64,000 nt of DNA from the NCBI RefSeq assembly GCF_009258225.1, contig NZ_CP043617.1, forward strand, positions 1,798,001-1,862,000, read 5' to 3'. The translations under genes were made by a program, and so were the position numbers. This document shows, in pieces, positions 35,568 to 44,036 of the stretch; the stretch's first letter is position 1; the number at the start of each line of letters is the position of its first letter. The notes under the pieces were generated by a model. It had not been told where the DNA came from. It saw only the letters and a program-made list of their open reading frames with translations, and did no database searches. The stretch is from Sulfurimonas lithotrophica. GTDB lineage: Bacteria; Campylobacterota; Campylobacteria; Campylobacterales; Sulfurimonadaceae.

Positions 35568-36070
35568 TGCCCCTAAAATCTTCTATAAGGAACATTTTTA
35601 AAAGAAAAATGTTTACTGAAAGAAGAAATAATTTTAGGGGTACCAATAATATTGGCAATCGTTCGGCCTTTGCTATGATAATGGCGGTAGGAGTTATTAT
35701 AGTCGTAGCTACGATTATGCTTTTATCACTAAATACAACTGCTATTACTTCAAAAAGAACAATTGACCAATATTTTTATGAACAAGTAGAACTTCATACA
35801 AAAAGTGCTATCGAGTATGCATTATATGAAATAGCTAGAGACGGTTGTGAAGATAATTTATCTATAAATAATTTAGACGGTCTTTATGATATTAATATTA
35901 GCATGCGATATATAGGTACATCACCCTCAGGTTGTACGGACTATATAGACAATCTATCCACGGAGGAACAAAACGGTTCAGTACTTATGGATGTGACGGT
36001 TACTGTACCTACAGGTGTCACGGGAGCAGAACCTATAAGATTTTTCAGAAGAACCATACAAAAACTATGA
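35543..36070 (+). CDS. PilX/MshP-like minor pilin protein with unusually long leader
   Basis: This 175-residue protein has a hydrophobic helix A-F-A-M-I-M-A-V-G-V-I-I-V-V-A-T-I-M-L-L (about 42-62) preceded by a 42-residue basic leader, then a globular domain with Cys at about 97 and 130. AAGGA lies eight bases before the ATG at 35543, which supports this start. An in-frame ATG at 35609 would give a 20-residue leader but has no good ribosome-binding site and lies inside a hairpin stem. Residues 7-40 coincide with a palindromic segment that looks inserted. PilX-type proteins lack the Glu5 residue, as here. Confidence 0.72.
   Translation: MQRKNRVLVPLKSSIRNIFKRKMFTERRNNFRGTNNIGNRSAFAMIMAVGVIIVVATIMLLSLNTTAITSKRTIDQYFYEQVELHTKSAIEYALYEIARDGCEDNLSINNLDGLYDINISMRYIGTSPSGCTDYIDNLSTEEQNGSVLMDVTVTVPTGVTGAEPIRFFRRTIQKL
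35567..35643 (+). repeat. 77-nt palindrome inside the PilX-like leader
   Basis: Arms 35567-35579 and 35631-35643 pair over 13 bp (one G-U). CTTCT (35580-35584) pairs with AGAAG (35621-35625). An inner perfect 9-bp stem AACATTTTT (35591-35599) / AAAAATGTT (35605-35613) closes a 5-base loop. The alternative start ATG at 35609 lies in the inner stem. The segment 35561-35662 is bounded by AACCGT and AATCGT. Confidence 0.85.
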
Positions 36071-36076
36071 TATAAT
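36068..36076 (+). promoter_or_regulatory. Probable hpf promoter, extended -10
   Basis: TG-A-TATAAT directly overlaps the stop of the PilX-like gene and lies about 33 bases before hpf. It is identical in core to the elements before der and trpS. Confidence 0.65.
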
Positions 36077-36108
36077 TCGCGACTTAAAAACTTTAAAAGG
36101 ATATATTT

Positions 36109-36642
36109 ATGAATATCTCCCTAACAGGTAGACATTTAGAATTAACTGATGCTATAAAAACCCATATGACCTCTTCAATAGAGACTTTAAATAAGTACAA
36201 TATGGGTATTACAAGTGTAAATGTTATTGCATCTGCACAAACAAAAAAGGGTAAAGAACACTCAATGGTTGAGTTTGTTATCACGATGGCTGGTAAAAAC
36301 TCCGTAATTATTAAACAAAACGATGATGACTTATATGCTGCGATAGATATTGCAATTGAGCGTGCTCAAAAAGCACTTCGTCGTATGCATGATAAAGAAG
36401 TTGATCATCAAAAAGTAGGTTTAAATACAATCAAATCTGAAGATGTAGATGTAAAAGAAACAGCAGAAGCTATGGAAGATGAGATTGTTCCTGTTGAGCT
36501 TGATTTATATAAACCTCGTGAAGTTGAGGATGTATTAAACGACTTAAAAGAGAGCAATAAGATGTTTGAAATCTTTTTAGACAATGAAGATAAAACTCGC
36601 GTTCTTTACAAAAGAAACGACGGTAAATTTGGACTATATTAA
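36109..36642 (+). CDS. hpf: Ribosome hibernation promoting factor, long form
   Basis: This 177-residue protein has the N-terminal HPF/RaiA fold (1-100, M-N-I-S-L-T-G-R-H-L-E-L-T-D-A-I and A-I-D-I-A-I-E-R-A-Q-K-A-L-R-R), a linker, and the C-terminal dimerisation domain (about 122-177, F-L-D-N-E-D-K-T-R-V-L-Y-K-R-N-D-G-K-F-G-L). Long HPF alone dimerises 70S ribosomes into 100S in stationary phase. A short paralogue lies at 52913-53242. AAGGATAT precedes the ATG. Confidence 0.93.
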   Translation: MNISLTGRHLELTDAIKTHMTSSIETLNKYNMGITSVNVIASAQTKKGKEHSMVEFVITMAGKNSVIIKQNDDDLYAAIDIAIERAQKALRRMHDKEVDHQKVGLNTIKSEDVDVKETAEAMEDEIVPVELDLYKPREVEDVLNDLKESNKMFEIFLDNEDKTRVLYKRNDGKFGLY

Positions 36643-36650
36643 TTAGTCCC

Positions 36651-36674
36651 GTAAATGGAAATAATTCCATTTAC
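36651..36674 (+). terminator. Possible hpf terminator hairpin
   Basis: A perfect 10-bp inverted repeat GTAAATGGAA-ATAA-TTCCATTTAC lies 8 bases after the hpf stop. No T-tract follows on the plus strand, so termination would be weak or factor-dependent. Confidence 0.45.
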
Positions 36675-36714
36675 TCCGCTAGCCGCTGAGGCACTAAAGC
36701 TTTGAAACAAAGTT

Positions 36715-38502
36715 TCAAGATTTTAAATCTTTTTTTACAACTGAAACTATGCTTTCATCCTCAGCCAAATCAATCCATTTAAACTGAGAACCGCTTTGAT
36801 TTACACCTTTTAACAAATCTCCGCTTTTTCTATATTTTAAATCCATATTAGCTATATCAAAACCGCTTACAGTATGACAAAACTCATTTAATCTCTCAGA
36901 AGCAGATGCATTGGTATAAAGATAACAATACCCTTTAAGCCCAGTTCTGCTTACACGTCCACGAAGTTGATGTAAGGTTGAAAGGCCCAATCTCTCAGCC
37001 CCTACTATAACAACAGTAGAGAGTTTTGGCAAAGATATACCAACTTCTACCACCGTTGTAGCTATTAAGATATTTCCATCTTTGGCAAAATCTAAAAGTA
37101 CCTGTTCTTTTTCCTTATCTTTCCCGTGAGTTACATATACGCCATCAAAATTTTTCTCCCAATATCCCCTAGCTTCATCTATACTTTGGTACTCTAAAAC
37201 TTCACTTTGCTCAACCAATGGATAAACCAAAAGAACCTGATTACCTTTACTTATTTCACTTTTTATATGTCCAAGTAAATCTTTAAAATCTTGTTTGTGG
37301 ATAACTTTGCTAGTAATATCTTTTTTAAAGGGTGTAGATGTAATCAGACTTACATCTATATGTGCAGTTTCTATCATAGCCTGTGTACGAGGAATCGGTG
37401 TAGCGGAAAACTGCAAGTAGTGAGGCTTTTTATCTCCACTGCTTACCAGTTTTTCCAGCATATTTCTCTGCTGAGTCCCAAAACGGTGTTGTTCATCTAC
37501 CATCACTAAAGAGGCTTTTGGTAATTCCCTATATAAAAGAGCATGTGTACCTATTATCAAATCATATTCGCTTAAATCAAGTTTTTTGCTTTTATTTGTG
37601 ACTAGTGTTATTTTTGCATAGGGGAGGTACTTTTTAGCCTCTTCGTATAGCTGATTTGCAAGAATTGTAGTTGGTGACATAAGTATAGATTTATTTGGCA
37701 TATTCATATATGCAGCTGCAAGTATTACCATTGTTTTTCCGCTTCCTACATCTCCGACTATCATCCTTTTTGCAGCTACATCTTTTGAGATATCTTTTTT
37801 TATATCCTCTATAGCCTCTATCTGTTTTTGCGTTAATTCAAATGGAAGAGTCCCAGCCCACTTTTTATAATCTCTTGCACTTGATGAGAGTGCGCTAAAA
37901 TATCTTCTTTTAACGCTAAGTTGCTTCATATATGAAAAAAGTTCGGTATATTTTAATGCATCTATAGTTGGAGTTTCTAACTCTTTTGAGGGTATGGATG
38001 CAGGAAAGTGAAGTTTTAGTATCTCTGTGGCAATATATTCTTTTAAACCCTCACTTGCTAGCTTTTCTAAAGTAAGATTTTTTTGTATAAACCTTTGCAA
38101 AACGTCACTTCGTAGTGTAGATTTATATTTAGGGGTTATTTCTCCTACTTGCGATATTTTTTTAGGCATAGTCATAGTGCACTTACCCATTTTACAATCA
38201 CATAAACCGTAAAAATAATCCCTCTCACCCACTTTAAATTGATGCATCATATATGGACGCGGACGAAAAAGAACACCTTGAATGCTATGTCCGAGATTGT
38301 GAGCGTAGAAAGTAATTTGTATGGAATTTGGAGCACGATACACAGATTCTACTGTTGCATCTATGACTTGAGACTTATGTTCTACTAAGAAATTATTTAT
38401 ACGATAATCTTCATATGAATTAGGGATAATTAATGACAGTTCTATAAACGAAGATATTCCAAGTTTTTTAAACTTCTCATCCTGTTCTTTAGTCAACTTC
38501 AA
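36715..38502 (-). CDS. recG: ATP-dependent DNA helicase RecG
   Basis: This 595-residue helicase remodels stalled forks and branched DNA. The N-terminal wedge region (about 1-190) is shorter than in E. coli (693 residues), as usual in this phylum. Helicase motifs follow: G-D-V-G-S-G-K-T (Walker A), V-D-E-Q-H-R-F-G (motif II), S-A-T-P-I-P-R-T (III), then A-T-T-V-V-E-V-G-I (V) and H-Q-L-R-G-R-V-S-R-T (VI). An AT-rich inverted repeat TTGAAAC-N3-GTTTCAA (36702-36718) covers its stop and may end transcription. Confidence 0.95.
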   Translation of the reverse strand: MKLTKEQDEKFKKLGISSFIELSLIIPNSYEDYRINNFLVEHKSQVIDATVESVYRAPNSIQITFYAHNLGHSIQGVLFRPRPYMMHQFKVGERDYFYGLCDCKMGKCTMTMPKKISQVGEITPKYKSTLRSDVLQRFIQKNLTLEKLASEGLKEYIATEILKLHFPASIPSKELETPTIDALKYTELFSYMKQLSVKRRYFSALSSSARDYKKWAGTLPFELTQKQIEAIEDIKKDISKDVAAKRMIVGDVGSGKTMVILAAAYMNMPNKSILMSPTTILANQLYEEAKKYLPYAKITLVTNKSKKLDLSEYDLIIGTHALLYRELPKASLVMVDEQHRFGTQQRNMLEKLVSSGDKKPHYLQFSATPIPRTQAMIETAHIDVSLITSTPFKKDITSKVIHKQDFKDLLGHIKSEISKGNQVLLVYPLVEQSEVLEYQSIDEARGYWEKNFDGVYVTHGKDKEKEQVLLDFAKDGNILIATTVVEVGISLPKLSTVVIVGAERLGLSTLHQLRGRVSRTGLKGYCYLYTNASASERLNEFCHTVSGFDIANMDLKYRKSGDLLKGVNQSGSQFKWIDLAEDESIVSVVKKDLKS

Positions 38503-38580
38503 AACCTGCCCTTTAATAGATTATGAAAAATTATAAGCTATTAATAATATCTTTGTTTAAAATATGTCATTTTGCAATAA

Positions 38581-39864
38581 TTATCTGGTAACTATCGCAA
38601 AACTTAGATTTAATATCTCGCGATGAGCTTTAATATACTCATTTAATTCATCCAAGGTAATGTTTTTAATTTTTTGTAGTTCAACTTCTGAATTGTTTAA
38701 AGGCAGACCTCTATAGTAGTTTTGAAAAGTACGACTTAACCTTTGACTCATAGTCTCTACTCTAAGCGGCTCGCTTCCAAGTAAAAACTTTTTAGTCTGT
38801 TCCAACTCATCTTGTGTTACACCGTTTTTTACAAACTCGTTTATAACCTCTTTAACGGTAGTTTTTGCTTCTTCCATAGATTCTATCTTTGTTTGAAGAT
38901 ATCCGCTCATATATGAGCCTGATTTGTTTATATTGACTCTGACATAAGCTGAATAAGCCAGACCTCTTTTTACTCTTATCTCTTCCATCATACGACTTCC
39001 AAAACCACCTGTTCCGAGTATAAAAGTAGCTACGCGTGCTTTATAATAATCTTCATCGCTTACATCCATATCATAAGGTGAACCAAAATACACATAAGCC
39101 TGTTCAGTTTCTTTTTTAAGTACTTTTTCACTTACCTCTTTTGTAACTTCATAAGTTTTTAGTTTTTGCATCTTACCTTTTGGCATTTTAGAAATTATAT
39201 TTTTTAATTTCTTTTTTGTATCGTCCAAAGATATATCACCGCCGACTACAACTATAAGTCTGTTACTTACCAAGTGCTGTGTTAAAAAGTTTTTAACATC
39301 TTTTAGTTCAATGGACTCTACACTCTCAAGTGTTCCAGATGCAGGATTTGCCAAAGGTGTATTTTCAAACATAATAGATTTTAGCTCGTTAGCAGCTACA
39401 TAATCAAAATCATTTTGTTTTCTCGCAAGTGAACCGAGTTTTACACTTTTTACTTTTTTAAGAGCATCCATGCTTAGGTTGGGATCGCTCAAAAGCATAT
39501 CAAAATACTTTAAAGTCTCATCAAACTCCTCTTTTATAGAGCTAGCTTCAATAACAAAAGTTTCACGACCGGTAGATGATGAAATATGAATAGCTTTTGC
39601 TTCTAAAGCTTCTGCAAATGCCGATGAACCGAGAGTCTTAGTACCCTCACCCATCATAGCTGCACTAAACTTTGCAAGTCCCGGTTTTTCACCATCGGCT
39701 ATATTTCCGGCATTTTGAAAAACAAACTGCATATTAACAAGCGGTAATCTGTTGTCTTCTTCAAAGATAACAGGAACTTTTAAATCATTTACTTCTATAT
39801 ACTCTATTTTTGCTGCCATTAAAACTTGTCCTATCAATAAAAATATTATTAAAAATTTTTGCAT
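38581..39864 (-). CDS. M16-family peptidase-like protein lacking the zinc motif
   Basis: This 427-residue protein has a signal peptide (about 1-17, ending V-L-M-A-A) and the two M16 halves. The C-terminal half has the R/Y-type motif G-G-F-G-S-R-M-M-E-E-I-R-V-K-R-G-L-A-Y. At the place of the catalytic HxxEH (after K-P-G-L-A, about 62-66) it reads K-F-S-A-A, so zinc binding is lost. Non-catalytic M16 subunits usually work with a catalytic partner or as scaffolds; no partner is in the window. It follows mqnC after one base and ends the operon. Confidence 0.87.
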   Translation of the reverse strand: MQKFLIIFLLIGQVLMAAKIEYIEVNDLKVPVIFEEDNRLPLVNMQFVFQNAGNIADGEKPGLAKFSAAMMGEGTKTLGSSAFAEALEAKAIHISSSTGRETFVIEASSIKEEFDETLKYFDMLLSDPNLSMDALKKVKSVKLGSLARKQNDFDYVAANELKSIMFENTPLANPASGTLESVESIELKDVKNFLTQHLVSNRLIVVVGGDISLDDTKKKLKNIISKMPKGKMQKLKTYEVTKEVSEKVLKKETEQAYVYFGSPYDMDVSDEDYYKARVATFILGTGGFGSRMMEEIRVKRGLAYSAYVRVNINKSGSYMSGYLQTKIESMEEAKTTVKEVINEFVKNGVTQDELEQTKKFLLGSEPLRVETMSQRLSRTFQNYYRGLPLNNSEVELQKIKNITLDELNEYIKAHREILNLSFAIVTR

Positions 39865-39865
39865 C

Positions 39866-40912
39866 TTAAAATCTCTCTAAAATCTCATATGCCGTATTTC
39901 TAATTGCCGGCGATTCTCCGATATCACGTATAAGATGCACCATCTCGTCTTTTGCCATTCTAAAACTAGCACCCGCACTGCTTACTACATTTTCTTCCAT
40001 CATAGTTGAACCTAAATCATTCGCACCGAATTTAAGTGCCATTTGACCTATGTACGGACCTTGTGTAACCCATGAACTTTGTATATTAGGGACATTATCA
40101 AGATAAAGTCTTGCAACGGCTAAAAGTCTTAAGTATCGGTTTGAAGATGGTTTTTCCATATCGGGAATTTGACGAAGTAGTTCCGTATTGTCAGATTGGA
40201 AACTCCACATAATAAATGCACGAAAACCACCTGTTTCATCTTGGAGATTTCTTACCATTTCCAGATGGTCTATTATATCTTCGTCTGTCTCAACTGTTCC
40301 GTACATCATAGTAGCCGTTGACATAATGCCAAGTTTGTGAGCTTGACGATGTATATCAATCCACACATCAGAATCAATTTTCTTAGGTGCTATAATATCA
40401 CGAACCTTGTCTGAGAGTATTTCAGCTCCAGCACCCGGAATAGATGCAAGACCTTTAGCTTTTAAACGAGCCAGTACCTCTTGTACGCTGATGCGTGATA
40501 CACGTGCTATAAAATCTATCTCTATAGATGAAAAACCGTGTATAGTTATAGTCGGATATTTTGTATGGATATGCTCGACCAAATCCTCGTACCACTCAAT
40601 TTTTAGCTTTGGATGCACCCCGCCCTGAAACAAAATCTGAGTACCGCCGATTTCTAAAAGCTCATCTATCTTTGCATCTATCTCATCAAAGCTAAGTACG
40701 TATGCATCTTCATCTTTTTCATGTCTGTAAAATGCACAAAATTTACAATCGACCCAGCAAATGTTTGTATAGTTTATATTTCTATCTACAACAAAAGTTG
40801 TAACACCTTTTGGATGCAACTCTTTTTTACGAGCCGTTGCCATCTTCCCCAACTCTTTTAAGTCGGCATTTTTTATTAAATCTAATGCTTCTTCTTTTGT
40901 TAATCTACTCAT
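39866..40912 (-). CDS. mqnC: Cyclic dehypoxanthinyl futalosine synthase
   Basis: This 348-residue radical SAM enzyme acts in the futalosine route to menaquinone. The 4Fe-4S ligands are C52, C56 and C59 in I-C-W-V-D-C-K-F-C. G-G-T-Q-I-L-F-Q-G-G-V-H-P (about 89-101) and S-I-P-G-A-G-A-E-I-L (about 155) separate it from the related MqnE. The length is normal. It overlaps the DUF302 gene by 4 bases, which places a menaquinone gene in the same transcript as a multiheme cytochrome. Confidence 0.93.
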   Translation of the reverse strand: MSRLTKEEALDLIKNADLKELGKMATARKKELHPKGVTTFVVDRNINYTNICWVDCKFCAFYRHEKDEDAYVLSFDEIDAKIDELLEIGGTQILFQGGVHPKLKIEWYEDLVEHIHTKYPTITIHGFSSIEIDFIARVSRISVQEVLARLKAKGLASIPGAGAEILSDKVRDIIAPKKIDSDVWIDIHRQAHKLGIMSTATMMYGTVETDEDIIDHLEMVRNLQDETGGFRAFIMWSFQSDNTELLRQIPDMEKPSSNRYLRLLAVARLYLDNVPNIQSSWVTQGPYIGQMALKFGANDLGSTMMEENVVSSAGASFRMAKDEMVHLIRDIGESPAIRNTAYEILERF

Positions 40913-41340
40913 TTTATCGCTTTATTTGTAATATTATTTAGTGCATTGCTAACTTTATTTATTAGTTTATTTGAACTTAAACCATGTTCTTTTTTAAGCC
41001 AAGTTCCATCTCTATATGCTAATTTCACTTTAGAGTCTTTATCTTTATATATTATTATTTTCAAAGGTAAGTCAAGTCCACTTGCCATATTTTCATTCAT
41101 AAACTTTGTACCTACTTTTGGATTACCGAATATTATAACTTTGGATTCATTCATATTCATATCTATATTTTTTGCATTTTTTTGATGATCGATAACGGCA
41201 AAAATATTTAATCCTTTGGCATTTAGTATATCTTTTATGTTTTGCATCGTTTTATCTACACTATAACTACTCTGTTTTATAATGATGTCATTTGCAAACA
41301 TAGACGATACAAAAAGAGTTATTAAAACTATTTTTTTCAT
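40909..41340 (-). CDS. Exported DUF302 protein
   Basis: This 143-residue protein has a signal peptide (about 1-16, ending S-M-F-A-N) and the DUF302 pattern: S-V-D-K-T-M-Q-N-I-K-D-I-L-N-A-K-G-L-N-I-F-A as helix plus strand, V-I-I-F-G-N-P-K-V-G-T-K-F-M (about 69-82), and D-L-P-L-K-I-I-I-Y. I chose the ATG at 41340, which shares a base with the cytochrome stop (TAATG). A GTG at 41349 is less likely. Function is unknown; the coupling suggests a periplasmic role with the decaheme cytochrome. Confidence 0.82.
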   Translation of the reverse strand: MKKIVLITLFVSSMFANDIIIKQSSYSVDKTMQNIKDILNAKGLNIFAVIDHQKNAKNIDMNMNESKVIIFGNPKVGTKFMNENMASGLDLPLKIIIYKDKDSKVKLAYRDGTWLKKEHGLSSNKLINKVSNALNNITNKAIK

Positions 41341-43166
41341 TATTTCCACCCTTCATTTCTAGGATTTACAGGTTTCTTTTTTATAAAGTTAGCATAAATT
41401 AAATAAGCAATTATTAACAACACTAATACTGCCCCTAAAACCTGAGTCCAAGCACCTATATGTAAAATCTGATATAAGATATTTTTATGCATTTTTGTAT
41501 CTATATTTAATTCTGCCATCTCAGCTGCATGTGTCATAACAGATACTGCCAAGTTTCCTTTTGGGATGCTTTCATGGCAAGACAAACACATCCCTCTACG
41601 GTCTAATTTATTTAGTTGTTCTTTACTTAGTGTAGATGCTAAAGTAAAGTTGCTGTCTATCTCTTTTACTTTTGTAAAACTACTTTTAACTCCATCTATC
41701 CCAAATCCCATCGCTTTATTTGAACTGTGACAACTCTCACAAGTTCTAGTTTTTTTACTTATATTATGAGGTTGGGCGGTTAAACTTTTATGATTTTTTT
41801 GAATTACGGGACTGATTCTGCCTTCACCGTTTTGGGCAAGAGCAGGATCTTCCCATCTTAAGAGTTTGTTTTGTTTACTTTTATAATATTGTGGTGTCCA
41901 TGTTACATGACAGGTATAACACTCTAACTTATTTGTATGTGCATCTATAGCATCCATTGCAACAAGTGCATCTTTGGATAACTCTTTTTTTATTTTTAAA
42001 AGTTTTAGAGGTTTTAATTCTATATTTTTACCGTTTGCCAGATGCACTATTACACTGTTTTCTTTTCTTACTACATTTGGCAGAGGATTGGCACGTGCAC
42101 TAAGCAGATAACCATCTTTTGCATCGGCTACAAAACCTTGTTTTAAGTATTTTGCAACATCTTTTACAACACCTCTGCCCTTGTCATTACTCAAAGTTGT
42201 ATTATACTCGTCTGAATATCCAAGCGGCAATTCCCAAGGGTACTTTTTTGTAGTACCGTGACAGTCTTGGCACTCGATCTCTACAGCAGCCAAATTCTCA
42301 TTTGAAACAAGCCCGCTACCGTGCATATCATTTGAAGTGTGGCAATCTTGACATAACATACCGCGTTTAAAGTGAATGTCTTCTTGCATATGTAGATGAT
42401 GTTTATCGCCTGTATCCAATAAACCTTGATATGAAAGAGCCGTAAATTTTTTATCGCTATGACATCTGGCACAAGTTTGGACAGATACACCCGAATAGTT
42501 GTTATCATCTACATTCACTATAACGTTTGAAGAACTTTGAATCTGATGAACTAAAAGATGATTTGATCTTTTTTTATTGATTCTTACATCTGAACCTTTG
42601 TATAATCCATCTTTTGCATAAGGTATATGACAAACGGCACAACCTTTATTGTGAGAAAATTTAGAATGTGGAATTTTACTTTTTTTTGAAAATGCTTCAG
42701 ACTCTTGTTTAGAGAGCTTATCCATATAAGCTAAAAATTGTTCAGAACCAATTTTTTTATGTAAGTACTCAGAAGTGTTTGTCTCATTAACATCGACTTT
42801 AATATCCATCATCATAGAACTATATTGTGCATCTACTTGGGATTCATGACACATTCCGCAAGTATTTTTATTTACAAGCGGATCTGTTGGCGATGGATAA
42901 AAATCTTTTGGACCCTCATTGTCTTTAAAATATTTTATAGTCCCTTTATGTCCGTACTCTTTACTTTTATTGTACGGATTACCGCCATGACAAACGATGC
43001 AGTCATTACCTTTATGACCTGCTTTATCTGCAATTTTTAAAATCTCGCTCATCATAGATGAGTTTCTGTCTCGAATATCTTCTATCCCTTTATGACACAC
43101 TACACATTCATTTGCAGAGAATGCTAGTGTGCTAAAAAAAATAAATAAAAAAACTATTTTTTTCAT
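41340..43166 (-). CDS. Membrane-anchored decaheme c-type cytochrome
   Basis: This 608-residue protein has a signal peptide (1-17) and ten CxxCH heme sites: CVVCH, CIVCH, CGMCH, CAVCH, CARCH, CQDCH twice, CYTCH, CESCH and CLSCH. A single transmembrane helix (about 572-592, V-L-G-A-V-L-V-L-L-I-I-A-Y-L-I) near the C-terminus anchors it to the inner membrane with a short basic tail inside. It is periplasmic and likely accepts electrons from menaquinol or passes them to periplasmic partners. I do not recognise a catalytic signature such as CxxCK, so the reaction is unknown. It starts 6 bases after nusB. Confidence 0.88.
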   Translation of the reverse strand: MKKIVFLFIFFSTLAFSANECVVCHKGIEDIRDRNSSMMSEILKIADKAGHKGNDCIVCHGGNPYNKSKEYGHKGTIKYFKDNEGPKDFYPSPTDPLVNKNTCGMCHESQVDAQYSSMMMDIKVDVNETNTSEYLHKKIGSEQFLAYMDKLSKQESEAFSKKSKIPHSKFSHNKGCAVCHIPYAKDGLYKGSDVRINKKRSNHLLVHQIQSSSNVIVNVDDNNYSGVSVQTCARCHSDKKFTALSYQGLLDTGDKHHLHMQEDIHFKRGMLCQDCHTSNDMHGSGLVSNENLAAVEIECQDCHGTTKKYPWELPLGYSDEYNTTLSNDKGRGVVKDVAKYLKQGFVADAKDGYLLSARANPLPNVVRKENSVIVHLANGKNIELKPLKLLKIKKELSKDALVAMDAIDAHTNKLECYTCHVTWTPQYYKSKQNKLLRWEDPALAQNGEGRISPVIQKNHKSLTAQPHNISKKTRTCESCHSSNKAMGFGIDGVKSSFTKVKEIDSNFTLASTLSKEQLNKLDRRGMCLSCHESIPKGNLAVSVMTHAAEMAELNIDTKMHKNILYQILHIGAWTQVLGAVLVLLIIAYLIYANFIKKKPVNPRNEGWK

Positions 43167-43172
43167 TAGATA

Positions 43173-43571
43173 TTACTTATCTTTACTAATTGCGTCTAGA
43201 ACACCGTTAATAAATTTTGGAGATTGTTCTGTTCCAAAAGCTTTTGTGATTTCAACTGCTTCGTTAATAACTACCGCAGAATCCAAATCACCAAACAAAA
43301 TCTCATAACCCGCTAAACGAAGAGTTGCACGCTCAATTGAGCCTAAACGTTCAAAATCCCAATCTTTTAGATGTTTGATAATGGCCTCATCAATCTTTGC
43401 CAAGTTTTCCATAACACCATCGTAAAGACCTAGTGCAAAGTCTTTTTGTTTATTGCGAATCTTTTTCTCTTCTAAAATCTCCGCCGTATGTTCGGCTATA
43501 TTTCCGTTACCCAAATCATAGGCATATAATAGGCTCACAACAGCCATACGAGCATGATGACGAGTCGCCAT
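43173..43571 (-). CDS. nusB: Transcription antitermination factor NusB
   Basis: This 132-residue all-helical protein binds boxA RNA with NusE during rRNA transcription. The marks are R-H-H-A-R-M-A-V-V-S-L-L-Y-A-Y-D (3-18), A-T-L-R-L-A-G-Y-E-I-L (about 83-93), V-V-I-N-E-A-V-E-I-T-K-A-F-G (about 99-112) and the C-terminal K-F-I-N-G-V-L-D-A-I. Its ATG shares a base with the ribH stop. Confidence 0.95.
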   Translation of the reverse strand: MATRHHARMAVVSLLYAYDLGNGNIAEHTAEILEEKKIRNKQKDFALGLYDGVMENLAKIDEAIIKHLKDWDFERLGSIERATLRLAGYEILFGDLDSAVVINEAVEITKAFGTEQSPKFINGVLDAISKDK

Positions 43572-44035
43572 TACATATTCTCGTATAAGTCAAGTAATTC
43601 TATAACCGTAGTCATAGCTTCAAAACCTTTGTTACCTGCTTTTGTACCTGCACGCTCGATTGCCTGCTCGATAGTATCAGTAGTTAAAAGTCCAAAAGAT
43701 ACAGGTTTTTGGTATTTTAAACTAACACTAGCGATACCTTTTGTAGCCTCAGCTGATACATAATCAAAGTGCGGAGTAGCACCGCGAATAACTGCACCTA
43801 AAGCACATACAGCGTCATACTTTCCAGATGCTAAAAGTTTCTCGACTACCATTGGTAATTCAAATGCACCAGGTGCTAAAACGTGAGTTAAATCTGCAGC
43901 TTCACCACCGTGGCGAGCAAATGCATCAGCAGCACCCTCAACTAATCTGTCAACTATGAAATGATTCCATCTCGTACTAACTATAGCAACTTTTTTACCA
44001 CCGTTAACTCTTAACTTTCCCTCAATTAAATTCAT
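43571..44035 (-). CDS. ribH: 6,7-dimethyl-8-ribityllumazine synthase
   Basis: This 154-residue enzyme makes lumazine, the last riboflavin precursor. [10 protein letters not shown] (19-28), [10 protein letters not shown] (about 56-65), [16 protein letters not shown] (about 79-94, with the catalytic His) and [13 protein letters not shown] (about 112-124) are all present. The kdsA-ribH-nusB order is common in this phylum. It starts one base after kdsA. Confidence 0.97.
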   Translation of the reverse strand: MNLIEGKLRVNGGKKVAIVSTRWNHFIVDRLVEGAADAFARHGGEAADLTHVLAPGAFELPMVVEKLLASGKYDAVCALGAVIRGATPHFDYVSAEATKGIASVSLKYQKPVSFGLLTTDTIEQAIERAGTKAGNKGFEAMTTVIELLDLYENM

Positions 44036-44036
44036 T

